Part shown: one piece after another, positions 36,899-46,053 of the stretch
How positions within the stretch are numbered: position 1 is the stretch's first letter
Layout of the letters: the number at the start of each line of letters is the position of its first letter
Source: Pedobacter schmidteae
GTDB lineage: Bacteria; Bacteroidota; Bacteroidia; Sphingobacteriales; Sphingobacteriaceae
NCBI RefSeq assembly: GCF_900564155.1
Contig: NZ_LS999839.1
Location: 3,407,097 to 3,471,096, forward strand
Length of the DNA stretch: 64,000 nucleotides
Direction of reading: 5' to 3'
Made by a program: the position numbers and the translations under genes
The notes under the pieces: generated by a model
Seen by the model: only the letters and a program-made list of their open reading frames with translations
Database searches by the model: none
What the model was told of the DNA's origin: nothing

Positions 36899-37771
36899 TT
36901 ATTCATTTAAATATTTTCGTTTGTAATCCAGTGGTGTCATACCTGTTACCTTTTTAAAGTGGCGGTAAAAATTGGAGACATTGTTAAAACCGCAGTCAAA
37001 ACAAATCATTTCCGTGGGCAGTTTATTTTCAATTAAAAAGCGGCAGGCATGGCTTACCCGAATCTCGATCAGAAAATCATAATAAGTTTTTTTGGTCATC
37101 AGCTTAAAATACCGGCAAAAAGAAGTAATGCTCAGGTTGCTTAAGGATGCAATTTCTTCCAGAGTAATGTCCTTTTTGTAATTGGTCATGGTGTAGGTGC
37201 AAATCCGGTTGATACGTAGGGTTTCCGATTCATTGCTCTGATAGAAAGTGCTTTTTCCGGTTACAATAGTTTGATATTCATCTGTTTCAGCAAGGGTTTT
37301 CAAAATGTTGAGCAATACAATAATGCGGTCCAGATTTGAGGCTTCAATGGACAGTTTCATCAATTCGGCCAGTTGTTCTTTTGCCTTACCGCTAATGACC
37401 ATCCCGCTTTTTGCTTTCTCAAATAGTTTGGGAATCAGATAGGCCTCTGGCAGGTTGAGTAGATGTTTGCCCAGACAATCGGGCAGAAACTGGATCACGA
37501 TGGCTTCAACCTGTAAGTCGGGGTTATTTTGAAAGTACTCATCTTTACAGCGCCAGGTATGTGGCAGATTTTCGCCCAATAGGATCATTTCTCCTGTTGT
37601 GAAATTGCTGATGTTGTCGCCTATAAACCGAACGCCTTCCCCCCTGATAACGTAATGAAGTTCAAGTTCCGGATGGTAATGCCAGATGTTTCCGAAGTCG
37701 GGTTTTACATCATGGCGTACGCTAAAAGAACTTTGGAGCGTGGCTGGGATTTTGTGAAAATGAGGTTTCAT
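36899..37771 (-). CDS. AraC-family transcriptional regulator with cupin sensor domain
   Basis: Cytoplasmic one-component regulator of 290 residues. The N-terminal cupin (HYHPELELHYVIRGEGVRFI, then GEMILLGENLPHTWRC) should bind a sugar or derivative; the C-terminal double HTH (about 190-290) contains TLEEIASLSNLSITSFCRYF and the second-helix block MICFDCGFNNVSNFYRHFKK followed by MTPLDYKRKYL. It converges with the hydrolase operon and is divergent from the DUF3826-SusCD genes, so it is a good candidate to control the second PUL. AT-rich DNA upstream (37772-37860) lacks a clear TAnnTTTG. Binding site not identified. Confidence 0.93.
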   Translation of the reverse strand: MKPHFHKIPATLQSSFSVRHDVKPDFGNIWHYHPELELHYVIRGEGVRFIGDNISNFTTGEMILLGENLPHTWRCKDEYFQNNPDLQVEAIVIQFLPDCLGKHLLNLPEAYLIPKLFEKAKSGMVISGKAKEQLAELMKLSIEASNLDRIIVLLNILKTLAETDEYQTIVTGKSTFYQSNESETLRINRICTYTMTNYKKDITLEEIASLSNLSITSFCRYFKLMTKKTYYDFLIEIRVSHACRFLIENKLPTEMICFDCGFNNVSNFYRHFKKVTGMTPLDYKRKYLNE

Positions 37772-37971
37772 TTTATTTTTATATTTGAATATTATATTTA
37801 TATTTAATTATTGAAAACGTGAATGTAGCAAATCATATTGATAATATGATGATTATTAATAGTTTTTGTGATAACATCCTACAATTATATGCTAATAAAG
37901 ATCAGTAATTGATAGGCACTATTGTTGAGTTTTGTGTAAGGGATACCAAAGAATAACCAAAATATAAAAGT

Positions 37972-38649
37972 ATGAAACGTGTTTACCTAATATTGACTTT
38001 AATGCTCTCAGGTATGGCCAGTGTATTTGCGCAGAGCAATGCGGTCACGAAAAGCCCGAAAGAAGAAAAGGAAGCGTATATAAAGGTAATCACCCAGCGC
38101 GCTGATAAAATTGCAGCTGTGCTGGATATCAATGATGCAGCAAAGCAGGAAAAAGTCCGCGACATCATTCGTGATCAGTACAGCAGCCTGAATGATATTT
38201 ATACCCAGCGTGATGCGAATGTTAAAGCGATTAAACAAGCTTCGACAGATAAAACCCTAACTGAAGCATCATTAAAAGAGGAAGCGGCTAAAACGGATGC
38301 TAAACTGGCTAAACTGCATAAAAAATACATTGCTAAATTGTCGGCCAGGTTGACTGATAAACAAGTGGATGAAGTGAAAAACGGTATGACCTATGGTGTG
38401 CTGCCACTAACTTATAAAGCTTATCAGGAACAGATACTTACCCTTAACGAAGAGCAGAAAAAACAGATTTTAACCTGGCTTACCGAGGCGCGGGAGCATG
38501 CAATGGATGCAGAGTCATCGGATAAGAAACACGCCTGGTTTGGAAAATACAAAGGAAGAATTAACAATTACCTTTCTGCAGCAGGTTATGATTTGAGGAA
38601 AGAAGGAGAGGAGTGGCAGAAAAGAATAAAGGCTGCAAAGGGCAATTAA
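37972..38649 (+). CDS. DUF3826-family exported protein
   Basis: Exported helical protein of 225 residues. Signal peptide MKRVYLILTLMLSGMAS to FAQ, then mostly charged amphipathic helices (EKEAYIKVITQRADKIAAVL, DIIRDQYSSLNDIYTQRDAN) and a C-terminal block YLSAAGYDLRKEGEEW. The layout matches DUF3826, a family without a known activity that occurs in Bacteroidota PULs, often pectin-related ones. It sits between the divergent AraC gene and the second SusC gene and is followed by a terminator, so it is probably transcribed alone. A TATTGTTG at 37920-37927, one base from the -7 consensus, could belong to its promoter. Confidence 0.8.
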   Translation: MKRVYLILTLMLSGMASVFAQSNAVTKSPKEEKEAYIKVITQRADKIAAVLDINDAAKQEKVRDIIRDQYSSLNDIYTQRDANVKAIKQASTDKTLTEASLKEEAAKTDAKLAKLHKKYIAKLSARLTDKQVDEVKNGMTYGVLPLTYKAYQEQILTLNEEQKKQILTWLTEAREHAMDAESSDKKHAWFGKYKGRINNYLSAAGYDLRKEGEEWQKRIKAAKGN

Positions 38650-38712
38650 ACAATAAACGTACTTATTTAGTTAGATACTCAAAATCGTTCTTTATTTGGT
38701 TAGAACAAACTT

Positions 38713-38750
38713 CCGTTACTGATTAAAGTAAAATTGGTAACGGGGTTTTT
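38713..38750 (+). terminator. Intrinsic terminator after DUF3826 gene
   Basis: Arms CCGTTAC (38713-38719) and GTAACGG (38737-38743), 17-base loop that can pair further through G-T pairs, followed by GG and a run of five T. 64 bases after the stop codon. Confidence 0.65.
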
Positions 38751-38844
38751 CTCTATCGAAAGGCTGAAATTAAACAGGAATTGAAAACATAACTTAAATT
38801 ATTTGATTAAACATCTACATCAATAAGTAAAAATTAACCCGCTC

Positions 38845-38936
38845 ACAAACCAAGTAAAATATTTAATGAAGTGTTGATCTGTGTAAGTTGATTCATTAGG
38901 TAAAGAAATTAAACCATTTATAATACAAACCAAGTA
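38845..38936. repeat. 12-bp direct repeat in the SusC leader
   Basis: ACAAACCAAGTA occurs at 38845-38856 and again at 38925-38936, exactly 80 bases apart, the second copy ending on the A of the SusC start codon. It could be a regulator-binding pair or chance in an AT-rich leader. No clear TAnnTTTG element was found in this 286-base gap. Confidence 0.4.
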
Positions 38937-41900
38937 TGAAATTTAAACTTTTACGAATGTTAAAAGGGGTAGTCATATTATCCTTGCTTTTTTGCGCTTC
39001 GTCGTATGCGCAAGTAAAGAAAATTACAGGTAAAGTTACTGACGGCAGTGATGGTGGCCCAATGCCTGGCGTTAATGTCAGCGTTAAAGGGAAACCGAGT
39101 AATGTAGCCACCAATGCCAATGGGATGTACACCATTCAGGCCGATCCTGCAACCGATGCATTGGTATTTTCCTATATCGGTTTCAAAAGACAGACCATTG
39201 TATTGGCAGGGAAAACTACACTAAATGTTTCATTGGCTTCAGATAACTCGGACTTAGATGAGGTTATTGTAGTAGGGTATGGCACCAAGAAAAAATCTGA
39301 AATTTTGGGATCAGTTGCTGTAATTACTGGCGAAGAAATTCAGGATATTCCCGCACCTAACCTTGCAGGTGCTTTAAGAAACCGGATTGCAGGTGTGGGT
39401 GTTAGTCAGGTGTCAGGCCGTCCGGGCTCACCTATCAAATTAAACATCAGAAATGCGACGATATCGGAAACTGCAAAGACGGTAGGTGTGACAGATGAAC
39501 CTATGTATATTATTGATGGGATTACGGTAACCAAAGAAGCTTTCGATAACATTGATGCATCAATGGTTGAAAACATGTCTTTTCTAAAGGATGCGTCAGC
39601 TGCAATTTATGGTGCTGCCGGAGCGAAGGGGGTTGTTTTAGTTACCACTAAGAGAGGGAAAATTGGAAAGCCAACCTTATCATATAATGGCTATGTTGGA
39701 GTTTCAGATGCTACCAGAACTCCGGATATGTTATCTGGGTATGATCAGGCATTATTATTAAACGATGCCTATCGCCAATCGGGTGCACCGCTTTCCAGTT
39801 ATTTTTTACCAGCTGATCTGGAACTTCTTAAAGGTCGGGATTATAAAAGCTGGTATGACGAAATCTGGCAGGCTTCCACGACCCAGCGTCATAACATCAG
39901 TGTCTCAGGTGGTAGTGATAAAATTACCTTCTTTGCCGGAGGAAGTTTCCAGAACGAGGATGCAAACTTCAAAGGAATGAACTTTGATAAATATAGTTTC
40001 AGAAGTGGGGTGGTAGCTACTATTGTCAATGGTTTAAAGGCAGATATAAATTTCAACGTAGATTGGAATATCAGAAATGCACAACATAACCTTACGGATC
40101 AGGATGATGTATTTTTGGAGCGAATTATTACTGTACCGAGATGGGTTCCAAACAGTATTGATGGGAAATTTGTAAATTTCAACAATACGGTCAATCCAAA
40201 TGCATTACTTAACTCTGGTTATTACGATAGACGTAGATCAAAAGGGTATAGAATAAATGCGAATTTAGTATACCAACCTGTGTTCGTAAAAGGCTTAACC
40301 GCAAAATTCCAGATTTCTCAGGGCAGTAATTCAACAAATAGCAGAACCTATATCCCGCCATATCAAACCTATAACTTTGCCAAAATTGGAAATAATGGTC
40401 AGCTGTATACGGATCAGCTTGCGACAGTTTCTCCGGTTGTAGAACAGGTTGCTGCCGGTAACCAACGAATTAATCCGGGTTTGGCTGAAAGTAATAACTA
40501 TCAAGGATTTATAACACTACAATATGGAAGAACATTTGGTAAACATACCTTTGATGTGCTTGCAGGTGGAGAACAATCAGAGTCAAATAACGAAACTTTA
40601 TCTATATACAGATCAAACCAATTAATACCAGAAAGTGAAGATTTATGGGGATTTGATGTGAATACACTTACTTTACAGAATAGTTCGCGTAGTGAAACCG
40701 TAAAAAGATCAGTATTTGGTCGTGCATCATATGATTTTGATAAAAAATATCTGGTTGATTTTGTCATCCGTTCTGATGCTTCCTCAAATTTTGCACCTGG
40801 TAAACGCTGGGGCTTATCTCCCAGCATAGGTTTAGGCTGGATCGTAAGTCAGGAGAATTTCTTTAAAAATACCCCCTTCCTGAACTTTGTTAATTATCTG
40901 AAGTTTAAAGTGAATTATGGGGTAACAGGGGACGATCGCGTAGAGCAAAGATTATGGCAGGCACGTTATACCATTGATACCAACAACGGCTATATTTATG
41001 GTGACGCAAATGCCAACGGCTTAAATCCATCATTTTTCCCTAACCCCGACCTTACCTGGGAAAAGAAAAGAACGCTTAATATTGGTGTCGAAACCAGTAT
41101 GTTCGACAATAAACTTGATGTGAATATTGAGGCATTTCAAAACCGTAACTATGATGGGATTGACAGGGGAGGAAATAATCTATATCCACTATATGGAGGA
41201 TTTACCGCGCCTGTTGTGAACTATAGGGAAACCTATAACTGGGGATCGGAGTTCACCATTGGTTATAAAGCCAAACTGACCACTGACCTGAGCATGAATG
41301 CAAGTGTAAACTTTGCGTATGGCAATTCTGTAAATACAAGGTTGATTTATGCACCAGGCGATTTGATAAATAATGTAGCTCCGGATTGGGTTACTTCAAT
41401 CGGTACCGACCCCCGTAAATATGCCTCAAGTAACATTGGCTTAAGAACTGCTGGTATGTTTAGAACGCAGGCTGAGGTTGATGCCTTTATGACAAAAAAT
41501 CCTAACTACAGGATATATACAAGAATTCCGGAGCCAGGCTTTTTATATTATGAAGATACCAATAACGATGGGGTAATTACTGATAACGACATGGTTCCGC
41601 TTTATGATAAACCAAACTCCTGGTTTGCGGGAGGTTTTAATCTGAACTTTTCTTACAAGGCACTTTCACTTCAAACGAATATCCTTGCCAGGTTTGGTGG
41701 TAAGGCATTTTATGATAGTAAGGCGAGAAATGCACCATCTACTACCAGAAATGTGTTGTCCATGTGGAAAGATCGCTGGACTCAGGAAAATCCTATGGAA
41801 GGAAAATTTCCTCGTTTCGATGACCCTTCAATAGCCAAAAACTCTGATTTTTGGGCAGTAGATGGCACCACCATCCGCATTAATACGATGACGCTGAGCT

Positions 41901-42079
41901 ACAGGGTGCCAACTGCGTTTGTGAATAGACTTGGATTAAGCGGGGTCAGGTTACTGCTTACCGGCAACAATTTGTGGACACTGGTAAATCCCCTGGATTA
42001 TAAAGACCCTTATTCGTCAACTGCATACGATTATCCAATCCTGAGAACAGTTTCTTTAGGTTTAAATGTTAACTTATAA
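38936..42079 (+). CDS. SusC/RagA-family TonB-linked outer membrane transporter
   Basis: Full-length (1,047 residues) SusC-type importer of the second PUL. Signal peptide ends at SSYAQ; a carboxypeptidase-regulatory-like domain follows (ITGKVTDGSDGGPMPGVNV, about 28-110); the TonB box/SusC signature DEVIVVGYGTKKKSEILGS leads into the plug (about 115-240, with FLKDASAAIYGAAGAKGVVL), then the beta barrel, ending YPILRTVSLGLNVNL. No extra N-terminal STN or signalling domain is present, so regulation is not through an anti-sigma system. SusD follows after 10 bases. Preceded by a leader with a 12-bp direct repeat. Cargo is presumably the glycan attacked by the GH operon upstream. Confidence 0.96.
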   Translation: MKFKLLRMLKGVVILSLLFCASSYAQVKKITGKVTDGSDGGPMPGVNVSVKGKPSNVATNANGMYTIQADPATDALVFSYIGFKRQTIVLAGKTTLNVSLASDNSDLDEVIVVGYGTKKKSEILGSVAVITGEEIQDIPAPNLAGALRNRIAGVGVSQVSGRPGSPIKLNIRNATISETAKTVGVTDEPMYIIDGITVTKEAFDNIDASMVENMSFLKDASAAIYGAAGAKGVVLVTTKRGKIGKPTLSYNGYVGVSDATRTPDMLSGYDQALLLNDAYRQSGAPLSSYFLPADLELLKGRDYKSWYDEIWQASTTQRHNISVSGGSDKITFFAGGSFQNEDANFKGMNFDKYSFRSGVVATIVNGLKADINFNVDWNIRNAQHNLTDQDDVFLERIITVPRWVPNSIDGKFVNFNNTVNPNALLNSGYYDRRRSKGYRINANLVYQPVFVKGLTAKFQISQGSNSTNSRTYIPPYQTYNFAKIGNNGQLYTDQLATVSPVVEQVAAGNQRINPGLAESNNYQGFITLQYGRTFGKHTFDVLAGGEQSESNNETLSIYRSNQLIPESEDLWGFDVNTLTLQNSSRSETVKRSVFGRASYDFDKKYLVDFVIRSDASSNFAPGKRWGLSPSIGLGWIVSQENFFKNTPFLNFVNYLKFKVNYGVTGDDRVEQRLWQARYTIDTNNGYIYGDANANGLNPSFFPNPDLTWEKKRTLNIGVETSMFDNKLDVNIEAFQNRNYDGIDRGGNNLYPLYGGFTAPVVNYRETYNWGSEFTIGYKAKLTTDLSMNASVNFAYGNSVNTRLIYAPGDLINNVAPDWVTSIGTDPRKYASSNIGLRTAGMFRTQAEVDAFMTKNPNYRIYTRIPEPGFLYYEDTNNDGVITDNDMVPLYDKPNSWFAGGFNLNFSYKALSLQTNILARFGGKAFYDSKARNAPSTTRNVLSMWKDRWTQENPMEGKFPRFDDPSIAKNSDFWAVDGTTIRINTMTLSYRVPTAFVNRLGLSGVRLLLTGNNLWTLVNPLDYKDPYSSTAYDYPILRTVSLGLNVNL

Positions 42080-42089
42080 TTTTTGAATC

Positions 42090-43967
42090 ATGATTAAGCA
42101 ATTTAAAACCAATATAAAAAGATCTTTAATTATTCTTTCCCTTGCAGCCTGCCTGCCAGCTTGTAAAAAAGGCTTTTTTGATCTTCCTGATCGTGGTGGT
42201 GTGGATAATGCTATTTGGAGTACAGACGGTGCTGTACAACTTCACCTCAATAGAACATATGATGTTGTGATTCCTACGTTCCCTTTTCAGATAACTATTA
42301 ACGAAAGAAATGGTGTGCATCTGGCCAGCGATGAAAATTATTTCGCGGAGACCGACCAATATACCCGTGCAGCTTTGGGCTTACAAGGGGTACTAACGAA
42401 TAATGATGTAAGATGGGCGGGTAACAGGTATAACAATAATTCCACCGCAGGTGAAAACAAATATTTTGATATCCAAAGATGTAATGAAGCTATAAAATTT
42501 CTTCCCGAAGGTACCTTGCCAGAAGCAAAAAAGAATGAGTATCTGGGACAATATTATGCTTTAAGGGCGATGACTTTCTTTGAGCTGGTTAAGGTGTATG
42601 GTGGTATTCCCTTGCCACTTGAACCTCAAGCCCCGGAAAGCGTTTATACCGGAGGCAGGAAAAGTGCCAAAGAATGCTTTGATCAGATCATTTCGGATTT
42701 GGATAAGGCAATTACCATGCTCGAAGGTTTCAGTCCACAAGATGCAAATGGTCGTGGAAAGATTACTAAGCTGATTGCAGTTTGCCTTAAAGCGAAAGTT
42801 TTATTTTATTGGGCAAGTCCACAATTTAACCCTACTAATGATGGCAGGCATCCTTATCAGCCGGCCAGGTGGACAGATGCCTTAAATGCGAACAAATTGG
42901 CTTATGATATGAGTATAGCAGCGGGAAGAAGATTACAGACCAATTATGCAGATATTTTCCGGGTAGAAGGTACAGCTAATACGGAAGCAATTTTAGTGAG
43001 AACACATTCAGCTACAATTGAAAGAAGAGGTCACGATACAGAGTACAGATCAAGACCTACATCTGAAAGTGGCGGTCCTACAACAGGCTTTATGCCTTCT
43101 GTAAAAATGCTTGAAGCTTATCCGATGAAAGATGGACTTCCAAGAAATACATCAACCGCTTATCCTTACGATCCGATTATGTTCTGGCAAAACAGAGATC
43201 CAAGATTTGAAGCTACAATAGCCTATAATGGTGGGCCTTGGGCTTTAAGCGGCAATGCTTCCAGAAGACAGTGGACTTACAACCAGGCTGTAGGTGAGAG
43301 CAATGGCAATGGTGTATATTGTAAACGTTTTACTTCGCCTACTTTAGCCGCAGGAAACGTGAGATATACAAATAATATCGGAGGAAATGGGTTTGACTGG
43401 ATCGAACTCAGACTAGCTGAAGTTATGTTGAATTATGCGGATTGTTTAAACGAAACCGGGAATTTAGGGGGAGCAAAGGATATGGTCAGACAAATCAGGG
43501 TAAGGGCCGGAATAGTTGTTGGTACAGCTGATTATGGATTAAGTCCAGTGAATGGCCCGGACGCCATGCGGACGCTTATTCTTAATGAGCGGATGGTGGA
43601 GTTTGCTTTTGAAAATAAACGAAATAGCGATTTGAGAAGGTCACGCACCATGCATTTATTAACCGGAAGCATGCAGAAGCTAGAAATTACGCTGGTGAAA
43701 CCTCCGGTTGGAACTGTGCTAAATGATAAAGGTATTTTAGAAGCGGTGACAGGTGGTGTTATGTTCAGGGAAACGCTGAATACGAATGATAAAGCTGTTT
43801 ATACCAAATATTTCAATACCATTATCACTACAAATGGAAGTTACTCACCTTATAATGTTCCGGAGTTTCATTATTTCTATACATTTCATGATGATTTCGT
43901 AAATAATGGTTTGAATATAGCCCCAACAATTGGATGGGCAGGAGGCACGTTTGATCCCCTTGATTAA
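42090..43967 (+). CDS. SusD/RagB-family glycan-binding outer membrane lipoprotein
   Basis: Partner lid of the preceding SusC. Lipoprotein signal with Cys25 (LPAC) followed by KKGFFDLP. The SusD TPR part shows QYYALRAMTFFELVKVYGGIPL and SAKECFDQIISDLDKAITML; near the C-terminus the conserved block ILNERMVEFAFENKRNSDLRR is present. Length 625 is normal. Ten bases after SusC and 39 bases before the next lipoprotein, so one transcript is likely. Sequence similarity to the SusD at 2097 is low by eye, consistent with a different ligand. Confidence 0.96.
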   Translation: MIKQFKTNIKRSLIILSLAACLPACKKGFFDLPDRGGVDNAIWSTDGAVQLHLNRTYDVVIPTFPFQITINERNGVHLASDENYFAETDQYTRAALGLQGVLTNNDVRWAGNRYNNNSTAGENKYFDIQRCNEAIKFLPEGTLPEAKKNEYLGQYYALRAMTFFELVKVYGGIPLPLEPQAPESVYTGGRKSAKECFDQIISDLDKAITMLEGFSPQDANGRGKITKLIAVCLKAKVLFYWASPQFNPTNDGRHPYQPARWTDALNANKLAYDMSIAAGRRLQTNYADIFRVEGTANTEAILVRTHSATIERRGHDTEYRSRPTSESGGPTTGFMPSVKMLEAYPMKDGLPRNTSTAYPYDPIMFWQNRDPRFEATIAYNGGPWALSGNASRRQWTYNQAVGESNGNGVYCKRFTSPTLAAGNVRYTNNIGGNGFDWIELRLAEVMLNYADCLNETGNLGGAKDMVRQIRVRAGIVVGTADYGLSPVNGPDAMRTLILNERMVEFAFENKRNSDLRRSRTMHLLTGSMQKLEITLVKPPVGTVLNDKGILEAVTGGVMFRETLNTNDKAVYTKYFNTIITTNGSYSPYNVPEFHYFYTFHDDFVNNGLNIAPTIGWAGGTFDPLD

Positions 43968-44006
43968 ACTGAATTTATAGAAAATTGCATTTTAAAAATT
44001 AAAGAA

Positions 44007-44969
44007 ATGAAAATTAAAAATATATCAAAGTTCTTCCTTCTGGCATCAAGTGTATTTATGCTGACGTCTTGTAAGAAAGAAGCCGACAATATTTTCGACA
44101 TGTTCGAAGATGTTACGGTTACATTTAATAATAGCGACCCTAAAACTGTAGTTGACTATAAAGAGGTGGATGATAACACTGAAGTCTGGATTGACTTTAC
44201 CATCAATTCGGCAAAGGAAGATATGTATACGGTTACCGTGGAAAGAACAACAGGTACTGGTTTTGATCGCTCTACAGTATATACCTTGACTAATGACCAA
44301 CGCAGAAGTTTTTCGACTGTTTTTAAATATAAATTACAGCGTGACGGCCAAACCAGTTTCCGTGTTTTTGCGAGAAATCAAAAGGGAGTTTATATAGGCG
44401 ATGGATATAAAAAAGTTGTTGTGAATGGAAAAACAAGCTATAAGGTGTTTTTAAATAGAAACATTTATTTGCCTGATACGGTTGCAAAAGTATTGCCATC
44501 ATTCTTTTCATTAAATGAAGGAACGTTGTTTAGTTATAACGATGGCGCGGCCAATGCGGCCAAAATTGATTTTGGAATTTACAGAAAAGCCTATACCAAT
44601 TCATCAGGCGGGACAGAATATGCTGTAAATCTATACTCTATCAGTACGCCTACAAGTCCTTTAACCGTATATGATGTGAGTACCTGGAACCCAAAACGAA
44701 CTACCAAATTTAGTGCTCCGATTGCAACTCAGGCGGCTATCTTTGGTGGTAATGCAGTTTCGGGATCCACCATTGAAACATTGGCAAAAGCACGAACGAT
44801 TAATCTCAATGCAACTGTAGGCACAACTTCGGCCAATGGATTGGCTACTGGAAGTGCTGTGTTTTTCCTGACACCCGAAGGTAAATATGGTATGATGCTG
44901 ATCAATTCAGTCACTTCTGATTTTGATAAAAAACCATTATTGAATGTAAGTGTAAAAATGCAAAACTAA
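44007..44969 (+). CDS. SusE-position lipoprotein, hypothetical
   Basis: Putative surface lipoprotein of the second SusCD operon, 320 residues. Lipobox Cys22 (LTSC) then KKEADNIFDMF. The first half is predicted beta-rich with a fibronectin-like strand pattern (VWIDFTINSAKEDMYTVTVE, TSFRVFARNQKGVYIGDGY); the second half (FSLNEGTLFSYNDGAANAAK to LLNVSVKMQN) looks like a ligand-binding beta domain. It differs from the DUF1735-type protein at 4125 and I recognise no family with confidence. Position after SusD supports a glycan-binding role. Followed by the hairpin repeat at 45054-45082. Confidence 0.75.
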   Translation: MKIKNISKFFLLASSVFMLTSCKKEADNIFDMFEDVTVTFNNSDPKTVVDYKEVDDNTEVWIDFTINSAKEDMYTVTVERTTGTGFDRSTVYTLTNDQRRSFSTVFKYKLQRDGQTSFRVFARNQKGVYIGDGYKKVVVNGKTSYKVFLNRNIYLPDTVAKVLPSFFSLNEGTLFSYNDGAANAAKIDFGIYRKAYTNSSGGTEYAVNLYSISTPTSPLTVYDVSTWNPKRTTKFSAPIATQAAIFGGNAVSGSTIETLAKARTINLNATVGTTSANGLATGSAVFFLTPEGKYGMMLINSVTSDFDKKPLLNVSVKMQN

Positions 44970-45053
44970 TTAGTACAGGTTTAAAGAGCTAACTAGTCTG
45001 TGTTTAAAAAAGGCTGTATCATTAAGCTGATTTATGCAAATCCTTGTGCGCTT

Positions 45054-45082
45054 CGTCATCCTGAATTTATTTCAGGATGACG
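45054..45082. repeat. Dispersed palindromic hairpin, copy 2
   Basis: Perfect 12-bp arms CGTCATCCTGAA and complement around TTTAT, sharing the same core and loop as 24343-24367. It lies between the convergent second SusCD operon and the sigma-factor gene and may act as a bidirectional terminator there. Confidence 0.75.
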
Positions 45083-45138
45083 ACCGGATTAATGGTACAG
45101 CCCCATTTGTGTATTTCGTATTCCCGATCACTCCCGCC

Positions 45139-46029
45139 TTACACACTCACTTGCCAGGAGTAACGATGTTCTGTTAAATACTGTTTTAAATAGCCGGTTT
45201 GCTCATTCGATTTTAATCGGTTAATGGCCATCATTTTACTTCTTCTGATGGACTCTTTACTCAACCCAAGGTTAGTGGCTATGTCTTCAATCAACATTGG
45301 CATATCATTCTCCAGCCCATAATACATGCGCAAAATCCGGGCTTCCCGTTCGGTCAGGTTTTGTAACATCGCGGTTAGCGATAGTTGCTTGCCCTCCATT
45401 TCTATAGCCGCGTCCGGCGCTTTAAAGGTATGGTCCTGTAAAAAATTCAATATACCCGGTTTTTCCTCATCGTCTGTTGTTTCAAGTGGAATGCCAAATG
45501 GCGCGTCCATCAAATAATCTTTCACTTTTTCAACAGCTATTCCGGTATATTCCGATAGTTCATCAACCGTCGGTAGGCGTTCCAGTTGTTGTTCCAAATG
45601 GCCTTGCGCTTTATAAACTTCAAAAATATCGTCTCGTTGATTGGTAGGTCGGCGAATCATGCGGCGTTGCTCGCCAATGGTGTGCATAATCGACTGACGG
45701 ATCCACCATACTGCAAAAGAAATAAACTTAAATCCTTTGGTTTCATCAAAACGTTCGGCGGCTTTTACCAATCCCATATTTCCTATAGAAACCAGGTCGG
45801 GTAGCGAAAGTCCCTGACCTTCATATTTTTTGGCTACCGAGACCACGAAACGAAGGTTGGAGTTGATGAGCCGATGAAATGCTGCTTTATCACCCGCCTT
45901 AATTTTTTTTGCCAAGGCTATTTCTTCCTCAGCGCTCAATACATTGTATTTGGCAATGTCGCTTAAATAACGCTGCAGGGAGTCGTGACTGCGATTGGTA
46001 ATGGACTGCCCGATTTTTAATGCTCTCAT
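45139..46029 (-). CDS. RpoD/SigA-like sigma-70 factor, divergent paralogue
   Basis: Sigma-70 factor of 296 residues that directs RNA polymerase to promoters. Region 2 is well conserved (NLRFVVSVAKKYEGQGLSLP, GNMGLVKAAERFDETKGFKF, FAVWWIRQSIM), with region 3 at LPTVDELSEYTGIAVEKV and region 4 from LTEREARILRMYYGLEND. The region 4.2 HTH (IEDIATNLGLSKESIRRSK) departs from the primary factor's typical RERVRQI pattern, and the helix after region 2 is rich in Arg (EQRRMIRRPTNQRDD), so it is more likely an alternative factor than the housekeeping one. The frame opens at TTG 46053, but ATG 46029 has AAGGAG nine bases upstream. No anti-sigma gene adjoins. Confidence 0.85.
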   Translation of the reverse strand: MRALKIGQSITNRSHDSLQRYLSDIAKYNVLSAEEEIALAKKIKAGDKAAFHRLINSNLRFVVSVAKKYEGQGLSLPDLVSIGNMGLVKAAERFDETKGFKFISFAVWWIRQSIMHTIGEQRRMIRRPTNQRDDIFEVYKAQGHLEQQLERLPTVDELSEYTGIAVEKVKDYLMDAPFGIPLETTDDEEKPGILNFLQDHTFKAPDAAIEMEGKQLSLTAMLQNLTEREARILRMYYGLENDMPMLIEDIATNLGLSKESIRRSKMMAINRLKSNEQTGYLKQYLTEHRYSWQVSV

Positions 46030-46038
46030 AATAACGCT

Positions 46039-46044
46039 CTCCTT
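46039..46044 (-). promoter_or_regulatory. Strong Shine-Dalgarno site of the sigma-factor gene
   Basis: AAGGAG on the minus strand, nine bases before ATG 46029. It decides the start of the sigma factor and stands out because most genes in this window have no recognisable Shine-Dalgarno sequence. Confidence 0.65.
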
Positions 46045-46053
46045 GATAACCAA

